Positions 9,592-22,876 of a stretch of DNA of 64,000 nucleotides are shown here, piece by piece. Position 1 is the first letter of the stretch; the number at the start of each line of letters is the position of its first letter. The stretch comes from Poecilobothrus nobilitatus (Eukaryota > Arthropoda > Insecta > Diptera > Dolichopodidae). The translations under genes were made by a program, and so were the position numbers. The notes beneath the pieces are model-generated. The model was given only the letters and a program-made list of their open reading frames with translations, was not told where the DNA came from and made no database searches. The stretch is taken from assembly GCA_947095535.1 (NCBI GenBank), contig OX352772.1, positions 40,443,445-40,507,444 on the forward strand. Reading direction: 5' to 3'.

Positions 9592-12500
9592 TGTTAAGAA
9601 TAGATCTCTTTCTCTGGAACAAATTTTTGTTAGTCTTTCCCTATAATTGGAAAGAAAACTATTAAGAATCGGACATCATATTTTAAATTAATTTGTAAAT
9701 TAATTTACAGTTATTTCATTTACATTCTAAACTTTTATTGAAAAACAATTTAACCAAATAATCTATAAAATTATATCATGATATTTTTCAGTTCATTTTA
9801 GTATTGTGAATTAGAAGAATTTGACGTCATTTTTTTTAAATATTTATCCCTAATTAATAACTTCTTTTTATCAGGTTTTTTTTTTTAATTGAAATATTAT
9901 TAATTTATTTTTTTATAATAAAAAATTAAATATTTCAAAATTAAATTAATCTCATTTCTCAATTAACAAAATATTTATTTTAAAATCAATATAATTATAA
10001 TTCGATTCGGCCTAAATATTTTGAAATACATATACTACCTTCTAGCGTCAACAAATCTTTAATAACTTTCAATTGTTTTGATTTTTTTTTTTATTTTGTT
10101 TTTTTTTTTTTTTTTTTTTGTTGATTATTGGTTCATTACTATTTCAGAAATAATATTAAATTTTTTAAAAATCTTAATAATGTGTTGATCTACTATAAAT
10201 AAATCTGTTTGAAAATCAATTATGAATGTTTTTTTTTTTTTTTTTATTAAAAAAAATAATTAAAATCTTTATCAAAAACGTTCAGTCGTTCAGTGAATTG
10301 TAATCGAGTAATTTTGGACAGAAATAAACACAGCGGAAATAATTCAACCAAAGCAACTTAAACTCGGAATTAAAAAGCAAAAATTAAAACAAAATATTAA
10401 TAACTTGTTAAGTAATTTTTTATTTTTTTTTTTCTTTTATTATATTTTTACTGCTCTAATTTAATAAGAAATTACTTATAGTTATATACATATAATTCAA
10501 GTAGTGATCGATTTATTTCGATCGATTTATCTTTTAAAGAAAGATTATGAAATATTCAAAATACTTTTCAATTTTGATATAATTATGGCTTTTAATTCAA
10601 TGATCATTAAAACAATTAGAATTTTATTAAATATTAAAACTTTATAACCTAATATTGCATATTTAGTACATATTATTAAAGTTTTAAAACGCATAAAATT
10701 CTTGGAACCAAATGACAATTCTAAACGTTTTAAAAAAATCCCTATAAAGATAACATTATTGAGTGACTATATTCTATACATGAGAAGCCAAATCTTTAAA
10801 ACATCCTATTTGTTTTGATTGATTTCTGAATTTTAATTACATATTATATGTTTTTTTTTTGTTAAAGGAATTTGGAAATCTTTAAAAGGTACCAAGAATA
10901 TCTTCTTGGTAGTGTCAGATTCTTACTGACTAATTTCACCAACGCTTTTAGCCAATATAATGGAATGAAAATTAAGGGTTAACTCAGTATTTGGGCCAGA
11001 GAGAGCATGTTTTACAAAATAGGGACATGTTAGGTTTATAGTTCATTAAATTTTTCTTAAGAATTTCTCAACCAACTAAATCGGAAGATAGTGTTGAGGG
11101 AACATGTTGAATTTATTTTATTAGATTTTCCTTAAAGATTTGTCAATGCAATTTAAACCAAAAAAAAAAAATTCTTATGCAATGAATGGAATTCGAAATA
11201 GTATACTAGACTCTATTAAGTGTAGATTTATTAAATTAATGCACAGTTTTATTTATTTATATTTTTTATAATTTTACTTTAAAAGTTATAACATTAGGTG
11301 CATTAAAGTATAGTTTGTGTATATTTGCAATTTTCTTGATATTTGTTTAAATTAATTTTTTTATTGATATATTAGCAGAAATACCGTGTGATCTATGATC
11401 TATGTGTACATGAAATACCGTGGGTTCTATGAAAATGCCCACAAAAATTAAAATAATGTTGTCCATAACTATAACGGTTCTTAGTGTAATGTAAACGGAT
11501 CGTATATTGGAATTGTTCTATATAGAATAAACCTTCTATAAAGTTTAAAATGTTATCGATTCTATTCCAAATAATGAAACACAAGATTTGCGTTATGAAA
11601 CGGATTAACGAAACGTAACTCAATGTCTATAACTATCTTTCGGGTACAAAAAGTTATTGATTGTATACGGATGCCTGCGGATGTAGGATTGTATGCAGAT
11701 GTAGGCGGATGCCTGCTTGATTTTCAAGTATTGTGCGAACAAAATAACTATCTACTGAAGAAACATAAAAAGAAACTCTTGGGTATTTGAACGAATAGGC
11801 TATTTATTCGAATTCAATAACGAATGGTGGCTACTTGAAAACCTGCAAATATTCATTTTTACTTTAATCACTTTAACAAAAACAAAAACTAAAGAACCAA
11901 TATATATACTACAGATTGTTTTCCATTATTTAATAGATACAGAAATTTTAAAATATTTCAAATACGCTGTATATGAAAAAACATTTTTTTTTTAATTAAT
12001 AATTAACTAGACGAGATTCTGGATAACTATACCGGAGGAAAAAAATATTTTAAACATAAATTAATGCTACAGTAATTTAGATCTAAATCAATTCAATTTC
12101 AATTCATTTTTTTATTTTTATTATTTTACTACTAAATTAGTTACCATAATTGAATATTTGAATGAACAATAGTAATTATATTTCATTACATGAAACCTAA
12201 AGTAAACTTTTCAAGTTTTTCAAATCTAGAAGGATACTTAATTGCACCACGTAATAAACGCTAATTTACTGCCTAAGTCTATGTAAAAAAAAAAATCATA
12301 ATAGCTAAAAGTATAGTTAAGTTTTCAATCATTGATTCGGTTGGTTTTAACATATCAGTTATGAAATAAATCATACTGTTAAGAAAACGATTTAAATTTT
12401 TTTTTATATTACATATTTATTTGTTTTTAATAATCCAAATAAAACTTTATTTTTAATAATATAAGTTATTTAATAAACTACTAATTTTTGATATGTAAAT

Positions 12501-12673
12501 TTGAAAAACTACATTTGTTTATTAATTTACCTCAGTTTACTTTTTTTCATTTAGTTTTCTATTATCTTCATTGGTTTTTCTTTTTATTTTTATTTACGAT
12601 TTTTTTCACTATTGGATATTTTTGATTTTAGTCTAAATTGAGTAGAAAACAACATTTTTTTATACAGTGAATA
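9592..12673. other. Intergenic, no gene seen
   Basis: AT-rich with several T runs (about 10084-10120). A richer patch at 11380-11720 has short imperfect repeats of GGATG and GCCTG (11665-11715), but no classifiable protein or element. Confidence 0.6.
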
Positions 12674-12863
12674 TTTTTTTTTTAATGCATTTCTGTGTCA
12701 CATAAATGTGGACAGAAAATTACACAGCCTTTCCTGTTCAGGCGCGGCTGTAAGTGTCGTAAGGGGGAATAACTCTTACGACGTGTATGGGATTCGAAGC
12801 CACACTCCCTCGGTGTTTACACCGTATTCTATACGCTCTTACCCGCTAGGCCACCGAGGCCCC
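12674..12863 (-). mobile_element. SINE family S1, near full length
   Basis: Minus-strand copy running from GGGGCCTCGGTGGCC at 12863 down to the tail ending in TGCATT plus poly(A) (poly(T) on plus) near 12674. Both A box and B box are recognisable. All five hairpin arms of the family can be traced, including CCTCGGTG/CACCGAGG. No clear target-site duplication remains. Confidence 0.88.
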
Positions 12864-13050
12864 AATTACGGACATTTATTGATTGTTAATTACAGACAAA
12901 GTTGTGGTTTGATAACACTTTCTTATAATGTTCTATAATCTGTCCATACAATTTAAAAACAAAATTATTTCTCCACTTTTACTTTACGATAACCTGTGAA
13001 AGACGAGCATCGCTGAGTTTCCATTCTGACTCTAAATTACATTAGATTGT

Positions 13051-13269
13051 TTATTGTACTACTCCTGTTACTATTTGTTGTGTCAGCTTTGCTGCCTCTA
13101 AGAAACTAAAGATTTTTAAAGGGTTTATTATAGACAGTTCAGCTTCGGTAAAACAATATGTTCCATGGTATACATATTTTGTTTGGGATAAAGCTAAGCT
13201 GTTTTTGATTTTGCGTTCAGAAGATTTTTCTTTTTCTTGACAGAATCTGCATGTACCGTCATACCTTAG
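13051..13269 (-). pseudogene. Non-LTR retrotransposon (R1/jockey-like) C-terminal remnant
   Basis: The minus-strand frame between stops at 13269 and 13051 reads GTCRFCQEKEKSSER, a conserved Leu-Ala-Leu, then HGTYCFTEAELSIINP, KIFSFLEAAKL and a stop. The pairing of a CxxC knuckle with E-rich residues, then an aromatic-Gly segment, an EL..I.P motif and a FL.A..L end is typical of the region after the RNase H domain in R1/jockey/I-type LINEs. The His and Cys that normally complete the zinc knuckle are replaced. Sequence upstream to about 13390 is less AT-rich and may be more of the element, but I could not align it. Confidence 0.6.
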
Positions 13270-13399
13270 CTAAGACCCCAAATTCACAGAAAAAATTGTG
13301 GAGAATCTCTTTCATCTCTTCCTCTGTACAACTTTGTGTCGTAAGGAATAATCATTCGGACTGCATTGATTCCTACCGGACAACACATTATTATTGCAA

Positions 13400-15540
13400 A
13401 AGAGTTTATCATAATTCAATTTTCAATTAAGTTTATCATAATTCAATTTTCATTTTGAAAGAAGAGATTTATCTTTTATTAAATGAAATTTTATTAAGAA
13501 ACTAAAAGTGCCAGTTGAAGATGCATAAACCATTACAGTAAAGAAGCATACAGTTTAAATAATCACCCATTATTTCAATCATATTAATTTAAGTAATATC
13601 AAAAGTTTTTACTTCTTCTATACCATATACACTTTCATTATAATCATTAAACCTAAATATATTGCACTCCTTTCCTCTGTATTAAAAATGAAATTTTAAT
13701 GCTACGCTATCTTATAAGTGAATAAATTTATATTTTTATCTTATCAGCAAAATTATCCGATTCAATAGATGATCAAAACAATTTCCGTAAAAGAAAAGAT
13801 ACTTATTAGTCCAAAGTGTTGGCAGTGTTTCATATAAGTAAGAAATTGAACAGTATTAAAAGTGTTATGTATTTACAATAATTAATATATCACGCCGACT
13901 GCCAAATCTCATAACAATGGAATCTTAATAAAATATTATAATTTCGTAACATCGATTATCTGATTGGTAAATACACGTACTATCTTCGCCCCACACAGTT
14001 CCTTTTTAATTATAATGGTATATACCATATAATCGAAATCTAGATTATGGATAGTAACTTATAATTTAATATATGAAACTCAGTAAACCAGTATAAATAC
14101 CACCCACTAACAATAATCAAATTTCCCAAAGAAATTATATAAAACTTTTAACACTTCAGTCATTAATTCATTAATAAAATACTGTATAAATAAAAAATTT
14201 ATCAGTTACCATATAACATATTGTATTTTTCCAACTATTTATTGTATATGTACATATATATTTTGGGTTTAAATACATATAGTTACATTCCGACAAATGT
14301 ATTATATATTAATAATTATAATTGCTATAACCTAGTAGCCAAATGTTATATATAGGAAAAAAGTATTTTATTTATTTTTTTCATTTTATAACATAAGAAA
14401 TTAATATAAGTAACCCGATGTTCCTGATTTATAGCATATACATATAGTCTAGCAACTTAATAATTCAATTAACCGTATACATTTAACACGAATATCATGG
14501 GTAAGCCTATTAAATCGTAATTTTTAAAACAATCCATGTGCAATGTATTATTAAACTGAAGAATCATACGAATAGAAATATAAAACAAATGAGTTGTTAT
14601 CGCATTGAAAATATTTAAAAAAAAAATTTTATAGTTTTTCTTCTTTTTTTTCCCAAGACTTTTCGCACTGAAATTTTATATTAACCGTGTTCCTTTTGCA
14701 TATAGTAAAATACTGTTGAGCACATTTTTTGAGTTACATTATTTAAAAAGAAAAAGTCATGTGTATAGTAAGTCAAAAATTTATTGAAAGAAAATCTTAC
14801 GAAATAAAAAGTAGGCACTTTATTTTATTTGAAGTTGAAAAGGCAATTAAAAGTTATAAAAATAATAATTAAAAAAAATTTTTTAAAAACAGCTTTTTTT
14901 GAACTGAAAAGTAGAAAATAAATTTTTAATTATGAATTTTTCTTATAATTTTGTAAGTTATATTGTTACGATGGAAGTTTCACTGGAATCTAAACTATGT
15001 CCAAAATTTCAATGTCTCTAGCTTAACGGGATGTATGTCTAAAATAGCTTGCAAGATTCCATGATTCCTTTAACCACGAGTAAGTTCAATAAAAGCTGTT
15101 AAAAAGAACCTTAAAAAGGATCTGATCGTTCAAGAAATTAAGTATAACTTTATGAGAAAGTATAAGTATAAAAGATGAGAAATTTACAGATTGCTCTTCT
15201 TAAAAAATCGTTTTTTTTTTCTCAATAATAATAGAAGAAATAGAAATATATTTAAAAACCAAGATCACAAACAAAAAAAACAATTCAATTTGCGTTGATT
15301 TTGTAACGTTAATTAAGAGTTAAGGCTAAGTTAAAAACTCTTTAGTTAAGTTAAATTAAAATTCAGTTTTTAGAATAGTTTTACTTTACTGTTAAAATTG
15401 TTTTTGGTTGGTTTGTTTATTTGAAATTCGTTTTGCGTTGTTTCTTTTATTATTTTTCTTCACGTACGGTTCTGGGACAAAGTGTAACCGGAAAAAATTT
15501 AGCAATAATTAATTTAAATTTAATTGGAAATATTTTTGAA
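13400..15540. other. Intergenic, no gene seen
   Basis: AT-rich sequence with no element or coding region I could classify. Confidence 0.55.
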
Positions 15541-15915
15541 AAAGACAATACCCTGATTTTAAATCCAATGTTAAAATTCTTCTTGCGACCGTTTTTCCGG
15601 CCACAATATGTACATATTCTGAAAAAAGAGGCAACCCTAATTTTGTAACCAATTATACAAAACCTTTAAGTTCGTAATCTGCCATATACATAAATATGCA
15701 TATTCTGCAAAAGGGGGGCAACTCTGATTTTGAATTGACCTATAAAATGCCTCATAATTTAGAATATCGCATAAAGATATGTATATATAAATATTTTAGA
15801 TAAAATTTACTCTAAAATTACTCCAAATTTAGAATATGGCATATACATGTAAACATTCTGTAAAAGGCGTAAAACTCTGATTCTACAACCAGCTATAAAA
15901 TTCCTCCTGTAAAAT
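15541..15915 (+). repeat. Satellite-like tandem repeat, about 86-91 bp period
   Basis: At least four diverged units, each with CATATTCTGNAAAAAG-like, AACYCTGATTTT, a TCCAAC..TAAAAT segment and an AATTTAGAATAT end. The CATATTCTG element starts at 15613 and 15699, with later units near 15790 and 15853 (the last spacing is shorter). The same unit forms the core of foldbacks F1 and F2 and occurs singly near 57490-57560. Confidence 0.75.
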
Positions 15916-15930
15916 AAAGATGGCTTTTAT

Positions 15931-16739
15931 TCACAGTCTCCAACTTGTATGTACATATTAATAAAATTTTTTTACTTGAAATGAATTTGAGCCAAATAAC
16001 GTAGATACGTACAAATCGAGCGAATAAAGAAACCACTTAAATTTTCATTGAGAATAAAACTCAGAAAGTTTTCTTCAGAAAGTTTTATATATGTATTTTC
16101 AATATTTAGTAATCCATATCTTAATTATATTATTTATTACAACAATACATAATATACACTTCACAGTATTGAAACTTATACTCAAATAGTTTTAAATTTT
16201 ACTCAATCTACTCAAAAAATACTCCATAAGTACTAATTTTAATATAATTGAAAACAGTTATTATTATACAGATACCGTTCGTTGTAACCGTTTCATTAAC
16301 AAAAGAAAAAAATATACATGTATAAATATTAAATAATGATTAAATTTCGCAATTACATAATTTTTGTAATATGTATGTATAATAGGTAAATGCTGTAATG
16401 CTGCGTTTTTATTGACATATAAGAAATGCATTAAACCATTTTTTTTTTTTATTTAAACTTACAGTAAAAAATATTTAAATAATAAAAAAAAAAGAAAGGA
16501 AAATAAAAAGCATAGTAAAATATATAAAATTAAAAAAAAAAAAACAAAAAAAAAAAATGAAAGAGGAAAGAGGAAAAGATGGAAAAAAATATGCATCCAT
16601 TTATAGTAAGTATGATATAAAAATAAAAATTCCACTATGTAAATTTTTTTTTTTTTTTTGAATTAATTTTATTAATTTGCTTGATACAGAAAATTTTAAT
16701 AACAGATCAAAATTTGCAAAAAAAAAAAAAAAAACACTA
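15931..16739. other. Intergenic, no gene seen
   Basis: AT-rich flank with long A runs at 16488-16560. Nothing classifiable. Confidence 0.55.
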
Positions 16740-16745
16740 TTTAAT
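16740..16745 (-). terminator. Candidate poly(A) signal of the 68-aa gene
   Basis: ATTAAA on the minus strand, about 80 bp past the stop codon at 16825. An AATAAA lies further on at 16668-16673. Confidence 0.4.
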
Positions 16746-16824
16746 TAATTAAATTAATTATTACACCATTTTACTTTTTCTGTTGTTATTTTTCTGAATA
16801 TAGAAAATTAAAATTGAAATTTTT

Positions 16825-17031
16825 TTACCACCATAAATTTGACCAACTAGTTGGATATCCATGATACCAACCATGACTATAAGTTGGTATATATTTTACA
16901 GCATGAACACTTGGATACCAATAATTTGATGATTTCCAATCAGAATTCCATCCACCATTATATCCATACCATGGTGCTGCATTACCAAACGCAATTAATA
17001 CAATAAATAGAAAAACTATTCCAAATTTCAT
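16825..17031 (-). CDS. Small secreted Trp/Tyr-rich peptide (68 aa)
   Basis: The frame starts at the ATG at 17031 (three upstream codons in the same frame begin with TTG and are not a eukaryotic start) and ends at TAA 16825. MKFGIVFLFIVLIAFGNAA is a textbook signal peptide, cleaved before PWYGYNGG. The mature part of about 48 residues is packed with Trp, Tyr, Gly and His and ends in Trp-Trp. There are no Cys residues, so it is not a disulfide-rich toxin or antimicrobial peptide. Aromatic Gly-rich short proteins of this type are common among insect cuticular and neuropeptide-like proteins; the role is inferred. Good TATA and initiator elements upstream support a real gene. Confidence 0.8.
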   Translation of the reverse strand: MKFGIVFLFIVLIAFGNAAPWYGYNGGWNSDWKSSNYWYPSVHAVKYIPTYSHGWYHGYPTSWSNLWW

Positions 17032-17151
17032 CCTTATCAATTTTTTTCGATTTGTTGTTGACTTTCCGTTTAAAAAAAAAGAAACAATCTAATAAAATTT
17101 TAATTCGAATTAAAATCCGTAATTTTTTTCTTATGATAAGTGTTATATTGA

Positions 17152-17189
17152 AACTGATTCAAAATTAACTAGAATTATGTCTTTATATA
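17152..17189 (-). promoter_or_regulatory. TATA box plus initiator of the 68-aa gene
   Basis: On the minus strand TATATAAAG (17189-17181) is followed by TCAGTT (17157-17152). If the A of TCAGTT (17155) is the start site, TATAAAG begins 32 bp upstream, the usual arthropod spacing. It predicts a 5' UTR of about 124 nt with no need for an intron. Confidence 0.75.
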
Positions 17190-18335
17190 ATGGACCACCA
17201 AAAAAAATTTAGAAAATAATTTAAAAAAAAAATAAATTAATTAAAATAACGATCCACACACCTACCACTAAAGTTGCCAGAAACTATTTAAATTTTCCAG
17301 GTAATTTATTTTATAATTAATTACGTTTAAGTTTATTTTTTTATTTTCCATATAAATTTGCAATAATTTTCCGAAAATTATTTTTTCATGGTTTTTTCTG
17401 TTTTTTTGTTCTTTTGGTTTTTTTTTTTTGTTGTTCTTACATCGGATGGACATTATTATCGAATAAATTATCAAGGGTAAAAAAATTTTAATTAAGTGTC
17501 TAAGAAATGAAGAAAATCATTGAATTAAACACATTATTTCATTTTATATTTAAAATTTTACAATTTAAATTTTTAAAATCTGAAAAACAGCAAAATTTTT
17601 GATGTACGAAAATGTGAGGATGTACTAAAAATGTGATTATCTTTTATGGTATCGTTTTGTCTTATTGAGTGGAGATCGTTTTCATTAACTTTTTTTTTGT
17701 CAAATTAAAAAAAAATTTATATATCTATTTCGATATCTTGCTTTTAGGTTCGAACACGAATTAAATACTTTTAATGTCAATTTGACACAAATAATTACTA
17801 AAAATCGGACGGAAATTTAAATATTTAAATCGAGTTCTTATGAAAATATTCAACAAAATTTAATTTAAATTTAACTTTTTGAATTTCGCTAAGGAAAAAT
17901 ATCCAAAAAAAAACAAAACAAATAGCTAACAAAAATTTTACATAGAATCCATAAAATTAAAAGAATCTTTCTAAAAATCTCTGGTAAGACTTTAATACAA
18001 CCAGATACAACCCTGTTTGATTGACATTTCAATTGAAATTAAAACAATTGCAAATTAATTATTTTCTAAAACAAAAAAAAAAAAACAAAACTCTTATAAA
18101 AATTATACTGTCCACAATTTTCATAAAATCGAGGAAACAATAAAGATGCGTTAAATAATAATATAAAATAATTTAAAATACATTTGAAAATTGTTTTTAG
18201 GTTTATAATGAAGTTAATTTAAGAAATAATTATACTTGATGAAATAGTCGGTATTTATCAATACTCAATAATGTCGAAGTAAATTTGTTTAGAATGACTC
18301 ATAAAACTTTTTAAACTTGAAAATAGTAATCTGAT
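17190..18335. other. Intergenic, no gene seen
   Basis: AT-rich. A Lys/Asn-rich minus-strand frame at 17268-17474 is low-complexity and unsupported. Confidence 0.55.
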
Positions 18336-18575
18336 AAATCGTGCAGTGGATAAGTCGTCGGTCTTTCAAACGTAAAGGTTTTATGTTTAAATTCCGGTCA
18401 GGCCAGAATATTATATAAAATGTATAATTATATAAGGTAATACAAAAATAAATATGTAGTATAATAATTTCATACTTCTTACCGCAAGAACATCAGAAAA
18501 GAAAAGGTTAATTTTATTTCCTAAAAGGTTGTTTTTATTTACATTGTATGTGGTGGGAGGACTAAAATAAATATA
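18336..18575 (+). mobile_element. SINE family S2, diverged copy
   Basis: The head GTGCAGTGGATAAGTCG (A box region) is followed by TCTTTCAAACGTAAAGG and a decayed B box (about 18381-18400, ending in CCGGTCAGG), with the body motif AAATATGTAGTA. The distal part (about 18488-18560, with AACATCAGAAAAGAAAAGG) resembles the 3' part of the S1 subfamily seen at 24.4 kb, so it may be an S2/S1 chimera. Confidence 0.6.
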
Positions 18576-18875
18576 CAATTAAAAATATTATTAATAATTT
18601 TTTACAAAATGATGATTAAATTATTACCTAAATTTATTGCTTCTTAAAAATATTTATAGTAATTTTAACTATTATTCATCATTGCATTATCGATTTGATT
18701 TTAAAACCATTTTTTTGTATATTCGTCAAATTTTCGTTTTGAACATGCACTTTTATATATTTGACAGTAGATCATCTTAATTTTAAATCATCCTGCAAAT
18801 AAACAACAGCAAGATTTAATTCAAGGTTTCATTAAAACATTAAATTCATGAAATCTTTATGGCTTCTTACTATAT

Positions 18876-19245
18876 TAAATGAGGAAGAGTGCTGTAGAGT
18901 AGACTGTTCATACGGGTAACATAATATATGCTGTTTCCATAAAACATAAATGTTTTAGTATCGATGTTAAGAACCGATATATTTTGGAGTTGTTTGACAG
19001 CTACTCGAACGTGTTGCATTGGCACAATCAAATTTTACAGATGTTGTTGGCATGGAACTTGACACCTTTTGCAAAATCATTCTTGATTCATTCAAAATCA
19101 AAATCAAATTTTGCACTTCAATAAAGACTAAGTTATTTCCATATAAAGAAAGAAGTTGTATGGCAGTTACTTGAACTCGCTGACCAAATATTCTGAATTT
19201 AATTAGTATATCCTTTTGAGCATATGTTCATACGGGTATAAAAAG
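18876..19245 (+). mobile_element. Dispersed repeat family A, short copy
   Basis: Starts with AATGAGGAAGAGTGCTG and ends with GTTCATACGGGTATAAA, the family's left and right ends. Inside are two units with GTTGTWTGRCAGYTACTYGAA (18987 and 19155). Compare the longer copies at 38744, 42195 (inverted) and 45686. Confidence 0.7.
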
Positions 19246-21039
19246 GTTTTTTGTGATATTTTGAATATTTATCACTCACTTATATTGAGTAATTTTTTCA
19301 CTTTTATGTATAGTATTTTAATTTTTCTTCCTTCTCAAATTGTTTTAATTTCAGTTTTAACACCTTTTTTCTTGTTTATGAAAACTTGTTTTAATATAAA
19401 CAAAAAGTAAAAAATTACTTTAGTATATCTCTAGTACCTACATATCTAAAATAAACTCAATCTTATTTCAATTTAAAGTATAAACAAAAAAAAAAAAAAA
19501 TTTTCGATTACACTCTTAAAATCAACTCTTGAAATTGGTTCGGTTAATTCAATTTAAATATTAACATTCTTCTCATATCCCACAAAATATCAATCTTTGA
19601 ATTTTCAGATACTTTTTCAATCTATACTTTTTTATTTAAAAAAAAACGTCACTAATCATAAAAAATAATGTACAAAAAAAAAAAACAAATTAAGAAACAA
19701 CTAAATGCTCAACAACATTGTAAACAGTCAATGGCGCACTTAGTTCCAATTGAGTAATTTCTTAATTCAACAGGTAAGTAGCAGCTCAAAATCTATAAAG
19801 TAATAAAAAATAACAACAAGAACCACAACAACAACTTTTTTTTTTTTTTTTTTTTGCATGGCCTAGACTGCAAGTCACTGACTAGTTTATATTATTATAT
19901 TATTTCACACCTCAATTTTTTAGTGGAACTAAAGTAATAAATTATATGGATTTTAAAAAGAATATAAGTTGTTATCATTGTATCTTTGATTTCGAATCAG
20001 ATGATACTTGAATTGAATATGTTTACAATTAAAAAAAAAAAAAAATTGTTTTATAGATACTTTTTTATATTAATATACTTACTTACATTTAAATGATAGT
20101 TATTTATTTAAATGAACAATTATTTTATTAAAAATTAAATTTATAAGCAGTTTAGACAATAAATAAAATGAATGGATTAAGTGGATTATTGTAATTATGA
20201 ATCTATAAATGATTTAATACTGCTATATCATATAATATTCATATATTATTATTCTGTTGTATATAATAATTAATAAAATTTATATTAATTAATTAAAATA
20301 CGATAAAATATATTACTAATTAATTGAAAGAGCGATAATATTCTACTTCTTTTGCAGGATCTCACCTTACTTCAATTTTGCCTTAAAGGATTTTCAGAAT
20401 ATTTTAAAGTATATCTAAATAATTATTATAGCTTCTTCGTTTTTTCAATTATGGCTTAAATTTGTGCTATGTTACCAATTTAAACAAGAACTATTTCGTT
20501 GATTATTAGATGTACCCAACTTATTTTATAAAAGCTTTTTATAAAAGCAACTTTTATAAAAGCTGCGTCAGAAAATTAAACTCTTATTAATAAGAATAAT
20601 AAGATTATTCTTATTAGAATAATATTAGAATAATTATTAGAATAATAAGATATTAATAAGAATATACTACAGACCCGTTCGAGATATTTTCTGCAAATAC
20701 AAGCATCATGCATCGAATATTCTAATGTTTGTTGTTCCAGCTATTTTTTGTGTTGACTTTCATAATTTCTGTTACTTGCACAAAACTGGTCTTGCTATGT
20801 TAGTCGATTTTTTTTATCTTCATCTATGTATTCATTTTTCGGTTTACTTTCTACGTTTGGTATTGCCACATCTCAACTTTATTAATTAAAAAATATTATA
20901 AAATAAATAAAAAAATAAAATAAAGCCTTTTTTCCTTGTTTTAAATTTATTATTTAAAGTTTAATAAGTTATGTCAGTTAATTCTTGTAATCAATTGTAT
21001 TTTTTAGACAACTTTTCAAAAAAAAGTTTGACAATTTAG
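19246..21039. other. Intergenic with AT-rich short repeats
   Basis: No gene seen. At 20520-20670 there are overlapping short repeats (CTTTTATAAAAG and AATAATTATTAGAATAATAAG types). A less AT-rich patch at 20690-20880 has no frame I can identify. Confidence 0.55.
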
Positions 21040-21735
21040 TTTTGTATTCATACTGTTCGGCCGCCCGTTTTTTTATAAAACTACAACACAGTATGAAGCA
21101 ATAAAGTTTCCATATGATGGATAGGTTTCATAAAAATATTAATGTTTTGGTACAACTTTTTCCAACATAATATGCCACCCATACAGAGTTATAATTTACG
21201 CAGCCAATTAAAGTTGAAAAATGTTTCATTTTCAATGCTTATATCTCAATAATATAATGTTTTGCAATTTGGTATATGCAAATTTACCGATATGTAAACC
21301 ATAATTTTGTAAACTTTTTTCGTCATAACGGTGAAATTTTGAAAGGATAAAGATGTTTTAGAATGAAAAAGTATAATCATATAACGAGAATAAGTAATGA
21401 ACACAAACTTCCTGAAAAGAAATTTTTGTACTTTCCTCAGTTTAAAAGTTATCAGGAATCAAAAATAGACAGCTGTAACTTGAATACAAAATTAAAAGTC
21501 CAATAATATATATTTTCACATATGTTATTGTTTTCTTTTGATTATGTAGGTTTCCCTTAAAACTGAAGAAAGTGTCTCTTGATTTTTTCATAATTTTTTC
21601 CTACATAAAAAATTCAAGGAAAGATAAAAATTTTGATGCAAAAGAAATACAACTCTAATATATTTTCATTATCATTTTGAAAATGTACGGTTTTTAAAAA
21701 CATTTAATTTTACGTTCTGCCTTTGGTTTTTTTTT
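21040..21735 (+). mobile_element. Dispersed repeat family B, degenerate copy
   Basis: Has a decayed CCG-rich tract near 21057, TATGAAGCAATAAAGTTTCC, a CACCCATACAGAGTTATAA region (the family form is a CCCATTACGGAGCTACA-like segment) and the end TTTTTAAAAACATTTAATTTT...GTTCTGCC. The order agrees with the copy at 58996-59850. Confidence 0.5.
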
Positions 21736-22127
21736 TTGTTTTTTGTGAATTAACGAATGAAAAACTGATTTTCAAAAATATTTCAATTTTTCATATAAAC
21801 GTAAAAAATTACTACTTTGCATAAAAGTAAAAAATTAATTTTACAGCTTTTATTGTTTAAAGTCATTTGACTTGTTATGTAATCAATAATTAATTAACAT
21901 TGCAATAAGTTAGTCCCACAATATACCTTCATTTAAAATATTTTTATTTGTTTAATTTTAATTAATTTTTACTTTCTATAATTTGGCGTATGCTTAATTT
22001 TAATTTTTCTTTGTTTTTTTTTGTCAAAAAATACTTACTCATTAACAGTTTAAATATTTTTTTTTTGTTATAAAAATGTATATATATAATTTTTTCTTCT
22101 TCATTTTTTTAGCTTAAATTCAATTTT

Positions 22128-22600
22128 TAGCACATTTCCAAAAAAAATTTGAAAAAATATGGCTATTATTAGTTTTACTCTGCCCGACCTTCCGTTGCTG
22201 CAATGTTTTGCAATTAATTATTTAAATTTTCCGTTATGGGAAACAAAATTTTACATGACTTTAGAAATTTTTTTTGTACCATCCCCTGTTTAAGCGTTAT
22301 TAGGACTCAAAAATTAAAATTTTGTTATTTTTAAACACCTCTAACTTATGTACAAGTATAAATTTTTTCAACATAAAAGGCAAAAGTTAAAGCTTGAACG
22401 TTATTATTGTACATGTGTTAATGGTTTTTGTTCATTAAGTAGAGTTCCCTTTAAATTGAAGAGTGTGGTCTCTTTATTTTTAACATTTTTTCTTATTGTA
22501 TGAAATTCTAAGAAATTTTTTTAAATTTTGGTGCAAATCGCAATTCTTAACAGTTTGTATTGACTTGCGCCATTAAAAACCGTTGGTTTACATTGTTTTT
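22128..22600 (+). mobile_element. Dispersed repeat family B
   Basis: Head hairpin at about 22129-22165 (AGCACATTTCC against a GAAAAAATATGGCT partner), TTAGTTTTACTCTGCCCG, a CCATCCCCTGTTTAAGCG segment, the ACATGTGTTAATGGTTTTTG motif and the end AAAACCGTTGGTTTACATTG. It is shorter than the 59 kb copy and lacks part of the core. Confidence 0.6.
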
Positions 22601-22620
22601 AATTTAAAATTTAAAATTAA

Positions 22621-22876
22621 AAAAAAAAAATAAATATTTTAATTAAACAAAACAACAAAATTATTTTTTAAACAAAAAAAGAAATTTGTAATCATATAAA
22701 ATGATCTTTATAATTAAATAATTTATTTTGACATAATTGAATAACTGAAAGAATTGTGCTGCAGTTTATGTTGAAAATTTACCAGCAAAGCGAAGGTTAA
22801 CGAAGAAAAACGTTAAAACAGTTTTTAGTCACTTACTTAATACCATTAACTATAATATTCGATAAGTTTTCGAGGA
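22621..22876. other. Intergenic, no gene seen
   Basis: AT-rich spacer between the family B copy and the following MITE. Confidence 0.5.

Noticed and set aside
11393..11623. 76-codon minus-strand frame in a less AT-rich patch
   Set aside because: No recognisable motif; it neighbours short GGATG/GCCTG repeats and lacks a promoter. It could be transposon debris but cannot be assigned.
12708..12938. Reading frames within S1 copies (also 53646-53904 minus, 46396-46587 minus, 60365-60577 minus, 57635-57883 minus) that share phrases such as MDRKLHSHSCSG and VVRGN
   Set aside because: They recur only because the same SINE is repeated; the frames run across pol III boxes and hairpins in the antisense direction and are not genes.
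20690..20880. Less AT-rich patch that might be coding
   Set aside because: Both strands were read; frames break within a few dozen codons and match no family I know.
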